Assembly (NCBI RefSeq): GCF_025698545.1
Contig: NC_068573.1
Coordinates: forward strand, 11,679,874 to 11,743,873
Length of the DNA: 64,000 nucleotides
Source: Gossypium raimondii
Lineage: Eukaryota; Streptophyta; Magnoliopsida; Malvales; Malvaceae
Direction: 5' to 3'
This document shows, one piece after another, positions 1 to 12,758 of this stretch. The notes beneath the pieces were generated by a model. That model had not been told where the DNA came from and made no database searches. It saw only the letters and a program-made list of their open reading frames with translations. A program made the translations under genes and the position numbers. Within the stretch, counting starts at the first letter, position 1; every line of letters starts with the position of its first letter.

Positions 1-322
1 CTTAAAAAACTAATTTACTCTTTATACATTTGTATTGTAAGCAAATAATCAATGGCAATATTGGTGACTTTCTTAAAATTTGTAAGATGCAACAATGCAA
101 CAATATCAAGAAAAGAAAAGAGAAACCAAATTAGAATAAGAAATTCACATGTCATCTAATTACTTTGTTTTCTTTAATCTAATTTTCATTGAAAGGAAAA
201 AAGATACTTGAGTTAAGTGTTTAACCCATAATTTATTGACTTTTTAGTGATAAAGTCTATATTTAATTTGCCTAATCTATTGAAAATTTCTCACCATCCT
301 CCTTCTTAGTGCCGATTACAGT

Positions 323-1045
323 TGTTAGATGCAATGCCTGTTGCAACCTAAAGACTAACAGATTATTGTAACTTATCTTATTAACATGTTTTGGCCAAAA
401 TTAATTAGACTTTCAATTGGTGATATATGAGGATTTCTAATAGCCCAATACTAAATATAACTTGAGAAAGAATCAAGTAAAGTAAGGGTGAGATTAAGAT
501 TTTCAATGTGATTGAAGTTCCTATAAATAAGATATTTGATCTTCAAGGTGTTTTATTACGAGAAGATCTCTACTATTATACTCTTTATTAAAGACTTATT
601 TAGAAGCTACTTTTGTGGAATTATATATTCACATTGATTGTAATTGAACAAGTTATTTTATGCTTATAAATAGACGGCTTGTTTAGATCATCATATGAGA
701 GACAAAGATCGCTTATTCATTGATGAACTGATTTATAGTACAAAATTATTTAAGTAAAATGAATTATTTTATTAGTTTACATCTAAACTTTCAGGGAAAA
801 GACTTAGAGGGAGGGTTCAAAACATACGAGCTAGGTTGCAACTTGGCAAGTGAGTTGAACTTAAACCAAAGCTTGTACTTGTTGACTTTATGTTGAATTA
901 CTTTTTAGGTAAGACCTGCAGGTATAAAAAGTTTTTGAACTATGTGAATAAATTTCTATATCCATCTCTATTTTTATAGTTAGTAATAACTTTATCCAAT
1001 TGCAATTGAATAAATATCTAACGGAAAAAATTAATGAATCTAACA
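323..1045 (+). repeat. Probable 5' LTR of a decayed Ty1/copia element
   Basis: The stretch begins with TGTTAG and ends with TAACA, the usual copia LTR termini, and is followed at once by a tRNA-primer-like site and a copia gag start. A TATA-like CTATAAATA lies near 521 and a second near 665. No 3' LTR partner is present in the window, so the left edge is inferred only from the terminal motif. Confidence 0.42.
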
Positions 1046-1060
1046 ATTAGTATAAGAGCT
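1046..1060 (+). other. Primer-binding-site-like sequence (initiator Met tRNA type)
   Basis: The sequence ATTAGTATAAGAGCT resembles the plant copia/gypsy consensus TTGGTATCAGAGC, complementary to the 3' end of initiator Met tRNA. It lies just after the LTR end and about 50 bp before the gag ATG, which is the expected place. Confidence 0.42.
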
Positions 1061-1109
1061 AGACACTTGGAGTACTATATGGTGATCATATCATCGATTT
1101 GCTATAGAG

Positions 1110-1469
1110 ATGGAGGGTTTATCAGTTTTTAAACCCCCCATGTCAGATGACACAAACTATACCTACTTGAAGGCAAAGATGAGTGTTATTATAAAGTCCA
1201 TGGATGAAAAAGCTTGTCATACAATCTTGATTGGAAGAGAGCCTCCAGTTGATGTTGTCAATGGTGTAAAAACTCCTAAATTTGAAGTAACTTGAAATAG
1301 TGATAAAGAGAAACTAGTTAATGCCAACTCCAAGGTTCTCAATGCAATCTTTTTTGTGGAGTTGGCTATTCGAAATTTAGGTGAATCTCTAAATGCACCA
1401 TTAGCAAAGAAGCTTGAATTGTAGTATCCTCAAAATTTTGATGTCAATAATGGCACTATCCGAAGCATG
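1110..1469 (+). pseudogene. Ty1/copia gag N-terminus, truncated
   Basis: Translation from ATG 1110 gives a gag N-terminus of the copia type (DUF4219 then UBN2 region): MEGLSVFKPPMSDDTNY, then a segment with ACHTILIGREPP, then KVLNAIFF. In the family this protein forms the virus-like particle of the retrotransposon. A stop follows residue 61 (codon TGA where TGG is expected), and the same frame then continues as gag-like sequence to about 1430. The reading ends at about 1470, where an unrelated LTR begins. No protease, integrase or RT of this element follows, so it is a 5' fragment of a dead element. Confidence 0.7.
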
Positions 1470-1472
1470 AAT

Positions 1473-4345
1473 AGTAACACCCCTACCCGACCCGAATGCC
1501 GGATCCGGGTACGGGCATCACAACTAAACTGGTCTATCACTTGTACTAAAATTTCACTACGATAATCATACTATGTTGCCTAATAAATAATCATACAACC
1601 AGTCAAAATTTTAGACAAAGTTTACTGTCCACATTACGAACTTCACGGAAACTAAAAAATTACAACATAATCGCCCCACTTGGCGAAGTTCCTAAAGGTG
1701 ACCCCTATCTTATACGCATGACATTTTTCTTCAATGCCTCTTGTCTCATCACGATCTAGCTCGGTCCTCCATTGAGTTTCTTGTTCTGTGAACCCTACAT
1801 TCACAAGTCAATCGTTTGTAAGTTCGAATGAACTTAGTGAGTTTCCTTGTTCACATGCATTCCCCACCTTGTTAGGCTTTCAATAAATAAATAATAATAA
1901 ACATAACAACTCCCTGATCATTTGGATCATTTCTCTTAAACTGCTAAAATGGACTCGACCCTGATTTCGCTCTTATCCACTGATAGATGAATTGCTGAGC
2001 GTTTTCCTTATGGTCACTCTACCAACCTTTGATCAGCCTTGATAGTTCCCTTGAATGTCTCATCATCCCAACAAACTCTACCCCTTCCCTTACCTATTTT
2101 CTTCATTCCACTTACCACCATCGTGGGTTTTCTTCTTCCTACTATTTCTCCGTGTAAATGCAGCATTCCTACTTACCCTTCTAAAGGTTCTTGGTAAATA
2201 TTCCCACTCTATTTAGTTTGTGGTGGAATTCGTCCTCATTTTAACCTTGTATGACATAATCACCTTCCTTCTATCAGTATGACTAACAAGGTTCCATGCC
2301 ACTCTAGAGGACCAAGTCTTACTTTAAAACATGGCTGGATTATTTCTTTATGATCCGCCTAACTTGTATTACCTTTACTTTAGGCATAGCATAACCTTCT
2401 ACTACAGACCACTTTGGTCTAAAACACTTAACCACTAACACTGAGTGATTATTTGATCCCACTGATTCTTTTACTCGCCATATTTCTAGCCTTTTGACTG
2501 ACACTGCCTTACCAATTTTCTCCTTAAAAGGAATAGTCTTGAGAAACACTTTTTTCGTCATGTATATTAACTTTTGTTAATGGGTTCTAACCACCCTTCC
2601 CTTTTTAAGGGGCTAACCGGTGTATGTATGATACGCCACTAGTCTATGCGATTTCTCTGAACGCCCTCGACGTTCCTTAATGGCAGATTTTATACGCGAT
2701 CCTTGGATAAACCATTTCTAGTACGTTTGAATATTAAGCACCATTAGTACTTCACTTACCTCTTGATTATCATCCTTATACCTTGTTGTCTTACACGATT
2801 ACTTTTCCTGCAGTCTTTTCTCATTTTTATTAAGTTCTCATTCACTGGCGGATTCCTTTGACCTGTTGCTTGACTATCATTTATCCATACTTCTATTTTT
2901 TCTCAACCCCTTTTTCCCATCAACTGGTTGTCCATTAACTACTGGAGTTCGCTTGACTAAACGTCCCATTAAATACTCCATGTTTAATGTCATGGTGGAC
3001 TCCATTAGTTGTCATGGTCCCGACTATGACTCTTCACTTCTGCATTCCCCTGTTTAAAGTCCTTTCAGACTATCCCATTTTTAATGTCCCATCGGACTAT
3101 ATTTGATGCCATAGCATCTTCCAGCTATGGTCTTACTCTTTCTGTTGTCAAATCATTTTTTAATACCATAACGTCTTTCAACTATGGTCTTACAAAATAT
3201 CACTTGTGTTTATCGTCCCGACGAACTACCTGGGTTGCTATAGTCCAACTATGGTCTTATACCTTATATTCCCCGTGTTTATTATCCCGACGGACTACCA
3301 GGATGTCATAGTCCAACTATGATCTTAATCTTGTTTACCATGACGCCATAGCGTCTTTTAGCTATGTTCTTACTCATTTCAGTTTTGATGCCATAGCATT
3401 TTTCAACTATCTTACTCATTGTAGGCATTTAGCCTCTGATCAGTCCCATGGCCTAGCCATAAAGTTTCCTATTTGCTCATCCCATTTTGTTCCAACCATT
3501 CCTCCATTTCACCATCCTATGTCTTGATGCTCAAACACTGAAGTGGCCCCTCTACAAGGTCTGGAGCTTCGCACATCACGGTTTGCACTCAGTAATACTA
3601 TATGGTGGTATCCAACAGAATCATCCCATGTTCCCATTCCTAACTTCTTTTAGACCCTTTCTTGATTTCCCTTATTCATGCATATTAAAATAAAATGGTG
3701 GATACAAATAAACTTATGAAAGCATGCGTCAAACTTTGACGGTTCTACGTTCGAGTACAGAAACTCACCTGATGCCTCTTTGCCTTGTCAGCTTAGCTTT
3801 TTCGATCGCCAGAACTTCCATTATCCTGGAAGCTAAGCAAAACAACCAAATCTTGGGTTGCACCCAGTGCTTTCACTTTAAAACCTCAACTTTCCATAAA
3901 CATGCAAAACCCTTAAAAATGGTTTTTGGATACTCTTGGCTTTGTTTTCTAAGTCTCATGTATACTGAAGGGCTTAGAGCCTTACCAGTTTACTGGTTTC
4001 TCTACTCTTCAACTTAATCCTCACGATCGTCGCTCCATACAGAGCTTTCTAATACCATGGAAGATGAAGAAGAGAAGAAAATGAAACAGACTGAGAGAAA
4101 TTTGTCTGAGGATTCATTTCTCAGCTATTTATAACATTTTATAGGCGGTCCCTAACCGCATATCAACCGTTCATCCGTAATCATTTCGTCTCCCGCTAAG
4201 AGACCGTCTAGTTTTAATCCAATCGAAATAGACTTGGTTCTTAACCATGCTCCATTTCGTTTCTAACTTTTCCTGACTTCCACCAGTTTATGGTCTATTT
4301 CAACCTAACCTCCAAATCAGTTCCTAATTTTCGGGTTTAAAAGAA
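1473..4345 (+). repeat. LTR-family member A (TGTAACACCCC type)
   Basis: It starts with (T)GTAACACCCCTACCCGACC, the opening of a long Ty3/gypsy-like LTR family, and runs about 2.9 kb without coding potential. Relatives are copy B (6169-10725, interrupted) and copy C (49622-55613, minus orientation, interrupted). Shared landmarks are a TAAGTTCGAATGAACTTAGTGA-like motif at 1818 (at 8930 in B), the minisatellite at 3090-3420, a purine-rich stretch near 4060, and GTCTCCCGCT near 4188 (GTCTCCCACT near 10545 in B). The first base is mutated (AG for TG). The right edge is where similarity to B fades and is approximate. Confidence 0.55.
3090..3420 (+). repeat. Degenerate minisatellite inside LTR copy A
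   Basis: A motif of the form GATGCCATAGCATCTT followed by CAGCTATGGTCTTAC recurs about five times, at 40-100 bp spacing, mixed with a second recurring phrase (TTTATCGTCCCGACGGACTACC-like). The same motif set occurs at 9690-9970 and, inverted, at 50460-50960. Confidence 0.62.
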
Positions 4346-4894
4346 ATCAAATATGACATAGTGCCTTGAAATTGGATGATAAATGGTGGAAATAGTTAAG
4401 GGACTTGAGTGGTCATTTTCTAGCATTTAATTGCATAATATAAAAGGACTTATAAGGGTATTATACCATAGAATTTTGGAAATGACCATAGATTAAATTT
4501 TATGAATAAGCATTAGTGAGGGGTAAAAAAGACATTAATTAAGTGTATATATATTATAATTACGATTAAAAGGAAATTAGAAATTTTAGAGATTAATTAA
4601 TAGCCATTAGATCATTGTTAATGGAATGATGATTAATCTTAACCTTAGATTAAGTGTTAGTGGGAAATTAAGAGAAGTATTATAGAAGAAAAGATAACAC
4701 TCTTTAATCTTCTTTCATCTCCTTCATTTGACCAAGATAAAGAAAAAGAAAACTTTGTTGAAACCATCCCATTTCCACACCATCACCTTGAGATTTCATT
4801 AATGACCTTAGCAAAATTTTACCATCAATCTCAACAAGTGTGCATTGCCTATTAAAAGGAGAGTAGAGCTGAAGGATTTTTTGGTGGTAAATAA
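4346..4894. other. Non-coding AT-rich spacer
   Basis: No ORF with recognisable content. The sequence has short A/T runs and is bounded by the end of LTR copy A and the inverted-repeat element at 4895. Confidence 0.5.
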
Positions 4895-5669
4895 GGTGTG
4901 CAAATTTCGATTAAAGGTTAACCATCAAAATAGTTTGGTTAACCGATTGACTATCAAATTTATTTTAAAGTTCGATTAAAGGTTTTTTAAAATTTTATTT
5001 ATTGGTTAATTTAGTTCGAAATTGGATAATTAATTAAATTAATTGAAATTAATAATATATATTATATACCTATGATATATTATAGATAAGTGCAATACAT
5101 ATTATAAAATCCCAATATATAAAAACTAATGAACTTATAAATATTCATATGATAGAAAAAAATATTAAGAAAAATAAAATAAAAATAAAAATTTAGCAAA
5201 AGTAAAAAAATGACCCTTGTATATATGGTAAATAAAATTGAACAAAATAAAATTTTAATAAAGGGTAATATTTAGTATATTCATAATGTATTTTTTAAAT
5301 CCACAAGAAACTTTAAAAATTGTCATGTGTCTTTTTTTAAATATTTTACTATACCTCTATAGGGCACTTATTATCATCTTCATCCTACTTGTGGAATCTA
5401 AAACTCCATTGATAGTATAATAAATATTTTCTTCTAATAAAATTGTCTTGTTTCTAAACTCCCTGAATTAAAAACAAAGAAAAGAACATTGGCTTTGTAT
5501 TTTTCATAGTTTAAAATTGTTTGAACAAAAAATATACAAATTCAGTTAACCAACTAAATTAATCAAAATTAATTCAATTCGATTAACAATTAAAAATTTT
5601 AAAACTCTAATTAATTTGATTAATGGTAGTTTAATTCGATATTAAACAAATTAACCGTTTTGAACACTC
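4895..5669. mobile_element. Inverted-repeat element, MITE-like
   Basis: The left end reads GGTGTGCAAATTTCGATTAA, followed by repeated GGTTAACC. The right end, read on the other strand, starts GAGTGTTCAAAACGGTTAAT and also contains GGTTAACTG. Both arms carry phrases such as TTCGATTAA, GGTTAATTTAGTT and TTTTAAAATTTT, so the arms are imperfect inverted copies of roughly 130 bp around an AT-rich core. There is no coding capacity. I could not find a convincing target-site duplication, so the exact ends and the superfamily are open. Confidence 0.5.
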
Positions 5670-6168
5670 AAATGATAAAGCTAGGTTCCTACTTGATGAA
5701 GTATCGAAAAGAGAGGTGAGAAAATCATGGATTAAGTACGCATTCATGTTTAAAGTGTAACTGTTATTATACTACATGCTATCTACCTTGATGTGGTGAT
5801 TAATTATATTGTTATATATGTTTTTTTAAAAGAAATTGTTGAAAAAGCTGGAACTAACAAGAGCAAGTAAAAAGTCATTGATTGAATATGAGAAAAAAAG
5901 TTTGGTCTCTTTTTAAAATTTGAGAGAATTTGTAAGAGCTCTGTGAATTCCCCTTTACTTTGTGTACATGTTAGATGACAAGAATATGCATGAGAAAATA
6001 ACAATGTTAATTGGTAAGTGAACTAAAAGATGAATATATACTTAGCTAGTGTGATGTGAAGTGATGATACTTCGTCTTTGAGGAAGGCTAAGCCACAAGG
6101 AAAATCCAAGTAGACCTCACCTTTTCTTGAGACTGGTTGATATTTTATGGTAATTATGAGGTGTTGTT
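5670..6168. other. Spacer, nothing recognised
   Basis: Low-complexity intergenic DNA between the inverted-repeat element and LTR copy B. The only open frame (5804-6004, minus) has no recognisable motif. Confidence 0.5.
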
Positions 6169-6191
6169 TGTAACACCCCTTATCCGGTTCG

Positions 6192-8562
6192 TGTTGGAAA
6201 ATCGGATTTGAAAAATGCAGCGGAAAATAGATTTAAGGAAAAATTATAATTTTAAAAATTCTTCTAAAAACAAGAACTTAGTTATGATATCTAAAGTAAT
6301 AAACACTTAATCAAAATTGTACATTTTCGATTCATCTAGGATGAGCGCTTCGATTGAATAGTTTTCTCCGCTATTCTCAAGCTCACGTCTGGCGAGTGTG
6401 GGTTCGCTTTGAATAAGAAAATTTTCCACAAAATTACTAGTGGGGTAATTTCACAATTTCTCTAAACTTTGGGTCAACTTGTAAATAAGAAAATATCTTT
6501 AGAAATCTTCTAAAACAATTTCTTAAGAGAATTTTCTCCCTACAACTTTCTCTTGAATTCAATGTGTGAAAAATAATGACCAAAGGCTCTTTTTATATAG
6601 GGAGAGATTAGAGAGTTCAACTATGATTAAATTTAATTACTTTAATATTAATTTAATATAATACTTATTAAGATTAAATTAAATTAAATATTAAATGTGA
6701 TTAAATAAATAAAATATTCATCTACAAAATAAATATTTAATTTAATTTAATATTAAGATAATCACTTTAATATTAAATTAATAAAATACTATTATGATAA
6801 GTATTAAATTAAATTTAATAGTAAGACTATTAAAATAATATTAGTTTTGGAATAGTTAATTTGAAATCAAATTATCTGGTAAAGTCTCAGTAGGAGTGTA
6901 ATTCCTCCATTACTCAACCATCGAAGGACCACCCGCCAGCCACTGGAATGTAGCCATCGTAGTTGCCGGCACCGGCATGCCCAAAGATGCCATTGCAGGT
7001 GCGACACCCTCACGGCACCTAAGCTTGTTCAGCTGTTGTCAGTTCGGTTTGGGCCAGTGACAACTCGACTGATCCGATTTAACCATCAATTGGACTGTTT
7101 ACCCAATTTCACATACCATACTCGTTTTGATCAATTTTTGGGTCTCGATCTTGGTTTTGGATTCTCGGGCCCAAATTTTGATCTCAAATCCAATTTTCAA
7201 GTTCAATTACCTATTAGGCCAATTGTCTAACTTGAATAATTAATTTCCAAAAATATCATATTAATTTTAATTATTTTGATTAATTTAATTTTACTTGATA
7301 AAAATTAATTTTCCCAAAAATACTTAGATTTTCCAAAAAAATTCTTAAATCAAATTCTCTAGTTTAACAATTCTCACGACTGTCTAATTTAATTCCACAT
7401 CGAAGAAATCGACTCAATTAAATTATTTCCAAAGTTGTAAAATTTTCTTTTGATTCAAATGCAGTCCGATCGAGCTTTTGTTGATCTAGCGGAGTTACCA
7501 ATCAGACATATACAAGTAGACTCTATTAATTGAAATTATGTCCAAAAGTATCTTTCCAGTAATTTGTAATTTATTTAATCACAGAGTCAGTCCATAAGAA
7601 ATACCATGATTGAAAACTCATTATTGTATACGCTTTACGAAAGAAATTCATTCAACTGCTTTGTCCAATGACCTCGTCATGTATGTGTTACCCTTATATG
7701 GTATCCTTAATTCCTTTGAGTTAAATTCGTTCATTCAATACAATCCCATTTTATCTCATTGTCACCATTGTGTCTTCTTAATGATTAATATGGTCATCGT
7801 CAACAAATGACTATGATAAATTGCTCGTTCAAGAATATGCAACCCGTGGCCAAGTTTCATATTTATCAATCCACACAATGCCATTCAGAGAATATCGTTA
7901 ATTCTTTAATCGAGCTATGAATTCTATTGTTACAAGTAAAGCCATGCCATACACAAGTCATGTACCTAACATATCGACTATGGGCTCGATCATCTTTAGA
8001 GCATAAGCCTCCACTTATATCAAAGCACATGAGTTACATACGTATAGTCAGTAACTAACTCAGGATTGAGGTAAATCATACCATGAACATCACAAGTGAA
8101 TTAATTCCTAAACGGATTCAGAATTAATTCATATTAAGTCCAGTCCAATGTATCATTCCTCTAATGAATACATCTATTGGAGTCAACTGCTCCGATAGCT
8201 AAGACTAGTCATCTCCCTAATTGGAATTGTAGAATACATAATAATTATTCTAAGTATTTGAATCAAATGCTCATTTTGATTCTTTTACGAGATTATAGAC
8301 TCGTTTAGATTATCTACTAAAGTAAGTTATCTTTCTCACAATGTAAACTTTCTTATAGTGCCACTTGTCATCAGTTTGAGTTTAGATAATCAATGAGCTA
8401 ATATTAGCTTGTCACAATTTCACTATGCATGTAAAATATGAAAGGCAGAAACAAAAAAGACATAATAATGAAATGTGAAATTAACTTTATTTGTTTATTC
8501 ATTGTTAAAATACATAAAAATAATAATTACATGCTTATTACAATATTGGCACATTCTCGACA
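6192..8562 (-). mobile_element. Nested LTR-like element, first copy of a two-copy family
   Basis: On the plus strand it runs from TGTTGGAAAATCGG to ATTCTCGACA, so TG...CA termini apply on either strand. A TATA-like sequence (CTATATAAAAAG, minus strand, near 6600) suggests promoter orientation toward lower coordinates. There is no coding content. The half from about 7440 to 8560 is clearly related to 56760-57760: both contain CAATGACCTCGTCAT-like text followed by GTGTTACCCT and the AATCAATGAGC motif. Length and lack of genes fit a solo LTR of about 2.4 kb. No clear TSD was found. Confidence 0.5.
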
Positions 8563-9689
8563 GCATGACCATCGGGCCCGGGTATCGAATGTCACAACAA
8601 CCCTAAATAATTGATCAAATTATCTAGATTTATTTTCCTAAGTGTTTTGGCACTATCAATTTACAATTTAGGACTTCAGCTATAATCCACGTCATTAGAT
8701 AAGTAAGTCCCTACAGATTTAATAACTTATCCAATCTAGCAATATTTACAGCTTAAAGTAAGACTTAATACAGACTCTTTCAAATCAATCCCCAAAGTGT
8801 GGCATATGAGGGAGCCCCTCTATAAACATGAGCGACTTTTATGCCCACCCTTGAATTTGACGGTATTTGGCTTGGTCCCTCCATTTGATTCCCAAGTCAC
8901 TGTTATCTTGTAATCAAGTGGTGAATTCGTAAGTTCAAATGAACTTAGTGAGGTTTTGTGAAACAATGCAACAACTATATTTCATCTTCTTAAAGCAAAT
9001 AAATTAGAGGTAGAAATTTCGAACTCCTTGGTCATCTTTGGCCATTATTAATCTATATCGATGTGCTATTGGTCTTTCCCTTTTCCTTGCAGCCCACTAC
9101 TAGAAGACTTATCTTCTAACTGCAGTACACACCATTTCTTCAAGATATAGATCCTTTGGGAATTACAGACCCGAATACACCTCAACCAAAACTTCTTTCC
9201 TTTCGCAAGCTTATATGTGAGACCCAATGTCAACCATCAGCTATCTGATTTTTACTTCATTGGGTTTTAAATGTTGTGCTTCCTATCTCTCAACAGATCG
9301 TCAGTCTCAAGTTAGTTCCTGATAGACTCATTCCTATGTCTATTCGAGTGACTTAGCCCCAATATGACCTCATTGGCCTTTGATTTTCACGGACCTTTGA
9401 TTTTCATTCCTTACCTAGCATATCCTTCATAGTATGATTCTTTTAGCTAACAACACATTACCCCGTACTGAAGAGTTCTTCACCTTCTCGATGGCAGTTC
9501 ACTTGCTATGCTAATATTTTAGGTTTATCCCATTCAGCGAATTTGTCTATCACCATTGTAAGAACTCTGAACGGACTCAATACAGTCATTCGTCGAACTT
9601 CCCAAGTGGACTTTAACGGTGGCCCTAGTCGAGCTAGGGTATTACACCCCTTTCATTTTACACAATTACCGTATCAGCTAATTCTTTAA

Positions 9690-9970
9690 GATGCCATAAC
9701 CCAGCTATGGTTTTATGTTCCTTCACCTCAGGATAAACGTACTAGCAAGCTTTCTCGTATTTACGGTCCTGGTGGAGTACTCCGTGTTTATTTTCCTGGT
9801 GGACTACCCATGTTTACTGTCCCGACGGACTAACAAAGGATGCAATAGCGTCTTTCAGCTATGGTATTAATAGTATTTATCATGATGCCATAACATATTT
9901 CAACTATAATCTTACTCATTTTTATCATGATGCCATAACATCTTTTAGCTATGGTCTTACTCTTTTTAGG
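9690..9970 (+). repeat. Minisatellite inside LTR copy B
   Basis: It carries the same phrases as 3090-3420: GATGCCATAAC followed by CAGCTATGGT, plus GTCCCGACGGACTA. About four degenerate units are visible. Confidence 0.55.
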
Positions 9971-10725
9971 CGTATAGCCTTCGATCAGACCTATGGCCTA
10001 ACCATGATCTTTCTTAGGTACTTTTCTCGTAGCATTCTATCCATTCCTCCATTTCACCATTCCTAAACTTGATGCTCGAACACCGCAATGTCCCCTCCGC
10101 AAGGCTTAGAGCTTCGCCCTTGTCCATAACAACTTAGCTTGTCCACCACCAGAGCCTCCTTCGTCCTTACAACTAAGCATGACAACCTTTTATTAGTTAA
10201 ACTAGTAGTGCTCAGTTCTTTAAAACCCAGAATTCTAGATTATACAAAATCTTTGAGAGTCTTACTCTTCTTATTTCTTCAACCCGAGAGTAAAAAAAGA
10301 TAAGGAAACTTACAAGTTCCTCTGCTTTCTATTACCAGACTTAAACTCGCACATCTGCTGTGATATGTAGAGCTTTCTTCATCCATACCCCTTCTTTTTT
10401 TTGAAAAACTGAAGAAGATGATCCTATGAAAATGAGAAAATTTTATAAACAGAATTCAGAAAATTCTATCACTACTCACGCCTTATATATTCTTCTCAGA
10501 CGCAGTCCTTATCGGTCATTTCTACCATCCATTTTTAATTATTTTGTCTCCCACTTTGGAACCAGCCGATTCCATCTTAACTAAACTAGGGTTGGGATAC
10601 AACTAATTGAAATTCGCCTAATAAAATTTTTGATTCACCCGGTAGGGTCCAACAGTTTGCTAATTATCTCAATTTAGTCTTAATTTCTTTAATTTTGGGT
10701 TAAATAATGATTTTTGGGTGTTACA

Positions 10726-11124
10726 CTGTCAGGGAACCACATTCAGAACATAGAGACACAAACTTCAAGTAAGCCCACTTCTTGTAGAACTACTAAAAAC
10801 ACGTTATAAGTTTGGTCTAAATTATGGAAGCTTGAAACTTCCTTAAATATTAATAACTTATTATGAAGAACTTGTCACTAAGCCTAAACTACATATAACG
10901 GAGAGATGGTTTCAATGGTTTTTAGTTGAGGTGGGAAAGTATTGTGAACTATTTCCCTTATTTCAGATATTTTAGTTTAATGACCCTTATTGCAGTTTTA
11001 TGTTGGTTGATCTGTCATAATTTGATATAGAAAATTAGGCTTTCCCAATACATTTAATGAGCTTATTCTCAAGCAAAGTAGTATCTTTGGGGGGCCTAAT
11101 GTGTGGTTGAGCAGTGTAGGAATG
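10726..11124. other. Spacer, nothing recognised
   Basis: The DNA between LTR copy B and the Athila-type LTR shows no coding or repeat signature I can name. Confidence 0.45.
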
Positions 11125-12574
11125 TGTTGGAGGTTGGAAATGAGCGAAAATAGTACCAAAGGAAAGGGTGTCATAATATCCATACCTTGGGATCATGATA
11201 CCTCCAACAAGCTTGAAGATTGGAGACCACCCTTCAGTGGTATCGTGATATTCACTTTGGGTATCGTGATATCCACCCTCAAAGAAGAACCCCTAGTTCA
11301 AGACTGACTAGGGTATCGCGACACTAATATCGTGAATGGGACAAATTTGAACAAAAAAGGGTAGTCTTTGTCCACCCGATCCACCAATCACCAAGGCCCG
11401 TGTAGGGGCAATTTTGGCAACAAAATTTCATCAACATTCAGCCTAAAACAACCAATTTTGGCTAAGGAAGAGACACACACATTAGTTTAGTTTGTAGCTT
11501 TAGTTTCTCTAGGTTTTCCTTTAGTTTTCTGCAACTTTTTTATGGTTTTTATTTTCTCTTCTCTTTTATTAGTTTTAGAGTTTTTTTTGCACTTACTTTT
11601 TGCTTTTAGTGTTCTTAGTGTTAGTTAAGTTAGTTATAACTATAGTTTAGGTTTATTTGCACTTTTAGTCATTGTACCTTGGTTGTAATACATTTCTAGT
11701 TTTATTTTATTGTATTTCAGTTTCTTTTACTTTAAATCATCTAAAGTTTGTTCCTTTTATGTTTATTGCTTTAGATTTCTTGGTTGAATGCCTTTAATTT
11801 CATGTTCTTTAAGTTTTCTTGCAAAAAAATCCAAAATTTTATATTTTTTGTAAGTTTAAATTTGATGGTTTCTTTGTTTTTCATTTCCATGTCCATTATT
11901 TTTATTTTCAGCATGAGTAGCTAAACCTTAAAGGGGGTTGGTTGATAGAGATGAGGATAAGTTGATTTTTTTAGACAAAGGACTAAATCGTAATAAATTG
12001 GACTAAATTGAATAGACCTAGAAACTTAGGAATTGACGCCTCTAGGGGAATATCTAGACAAATGATACCAAAAGGTAATCTTATTGTGCACCAATTCATT
12101 AGTCCCAGATTAATCGATGAGATCGAGAGATAAATCTGATTAATTTGTCTAAGTTGGTAAAATTGAAATCGAGAGATAAAATGGAGTCACTTTGTAATTT
12201 ATGCGATTTAAGTCCTTCATTTGAAGATCGGTAAACCACATCAAAATCAACCAACCACCATTGGTTATTTATTAGTTAACCTCTTGGTTTGTACTATTTA
12301 CATTTTGGTCATTAGATTAGCATATTTAATTTTCTTGCAAAAATTTTCTTGCTATGATTCACCGTACTATAAAATCATATTAGTAGTCACTTAGACTCTA
12401 TAGTGTATACTATTTATTACTCAATCACCCTCTCATTTGGGTTCGATCATTAGAATACTCTAATGTTCCATTATAACACTACAAATATTACAACTGACCT
12501 GTACGCTTACAGTAAAATCGTGCTTTAATTTTTTATATAAAATTGTTTCTTTTGCACATGTACGAACGCGATCA
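11125..12574 (+). repeat. Athila-type Ty3/gypsy LTR
   Basis: The stretch starts TGTTGGAGG and ends ...GATCA, directly before a TTGGCACTGTTGCCGGGGA site. That site is the diagnostic primer region of Athila-like elements (usually TTGGCGCCGTTGCCGGGGA). The LTR holds recurring (G)TATCGTGATAT phrases near 11170-11320 and a long T-rich tract. An Athila-type gag follows. The 3' LTR and most of the interior are absent. Confidence 0.6.
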
Positions 12575-12579
12575 AATTT

Positions 12580-12599
12580 GTTGGCACTGTTGCCGGGGA
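12580..12599 (+). other. Athila primer-binding region
   Basis: GTTGGCACTGTTGCCGGGGA differs at few positions from the conserved Athila/Ty3 leader sequence that follows the LTR. It anchors the LTR end and the element orientation. Confidence 0.6.
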
Positions 12600-12758
12600 G
12601 GCGATGCAAGATTAAGTAATTTTTAGTTGTGCACTTTTATTTATAGATAAGTAGCAAAAGTAGGATTTATAGATATGACTTTATTTTCATTTGTCTTTAT
12701 TTCATTTCTAATTTTTACTTAATTTACTTTATTCTTGTGTGATTGTAGGAAGCATTGC

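Larger units (their letters stand above)
6169..10725 (+). repeat. LTR-family member B, interrupted by a nested element
   Basis: The left end is TGTAACACCCCTTATCCGG at 6169 and the right end is GGGTGTTACA at 10725, giving the inverted termini TGTAACA/TGTTACA. Only about 2.2 kb belongs to the LTR (6169-6191 plus 8563-10725). Immediately after the nested element the text CGGGCCCGGGTATC and TCACAAC matches the beginning of copy A (GGATCCGGGTACGG and TCACAAC), which is why I join the two pieces. The minisatellite sits at 9690-9970. No 5-bp TSD is evident. Confidence 0.5.

Noticed and set aside
7036..7230. 64-codon plus-strand ORF near 7.1 kb
   Set aside because: It lies in the nested LTR-like repeat, matches no domain I know, and its composition is explained by a local GC-richer patch.
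6187..8567. 5-bp TSD for the nested element in LTR copy B
   Set aside because: Flanks GTTCG and GCATG match at only two positions, so no TSD is claimed.
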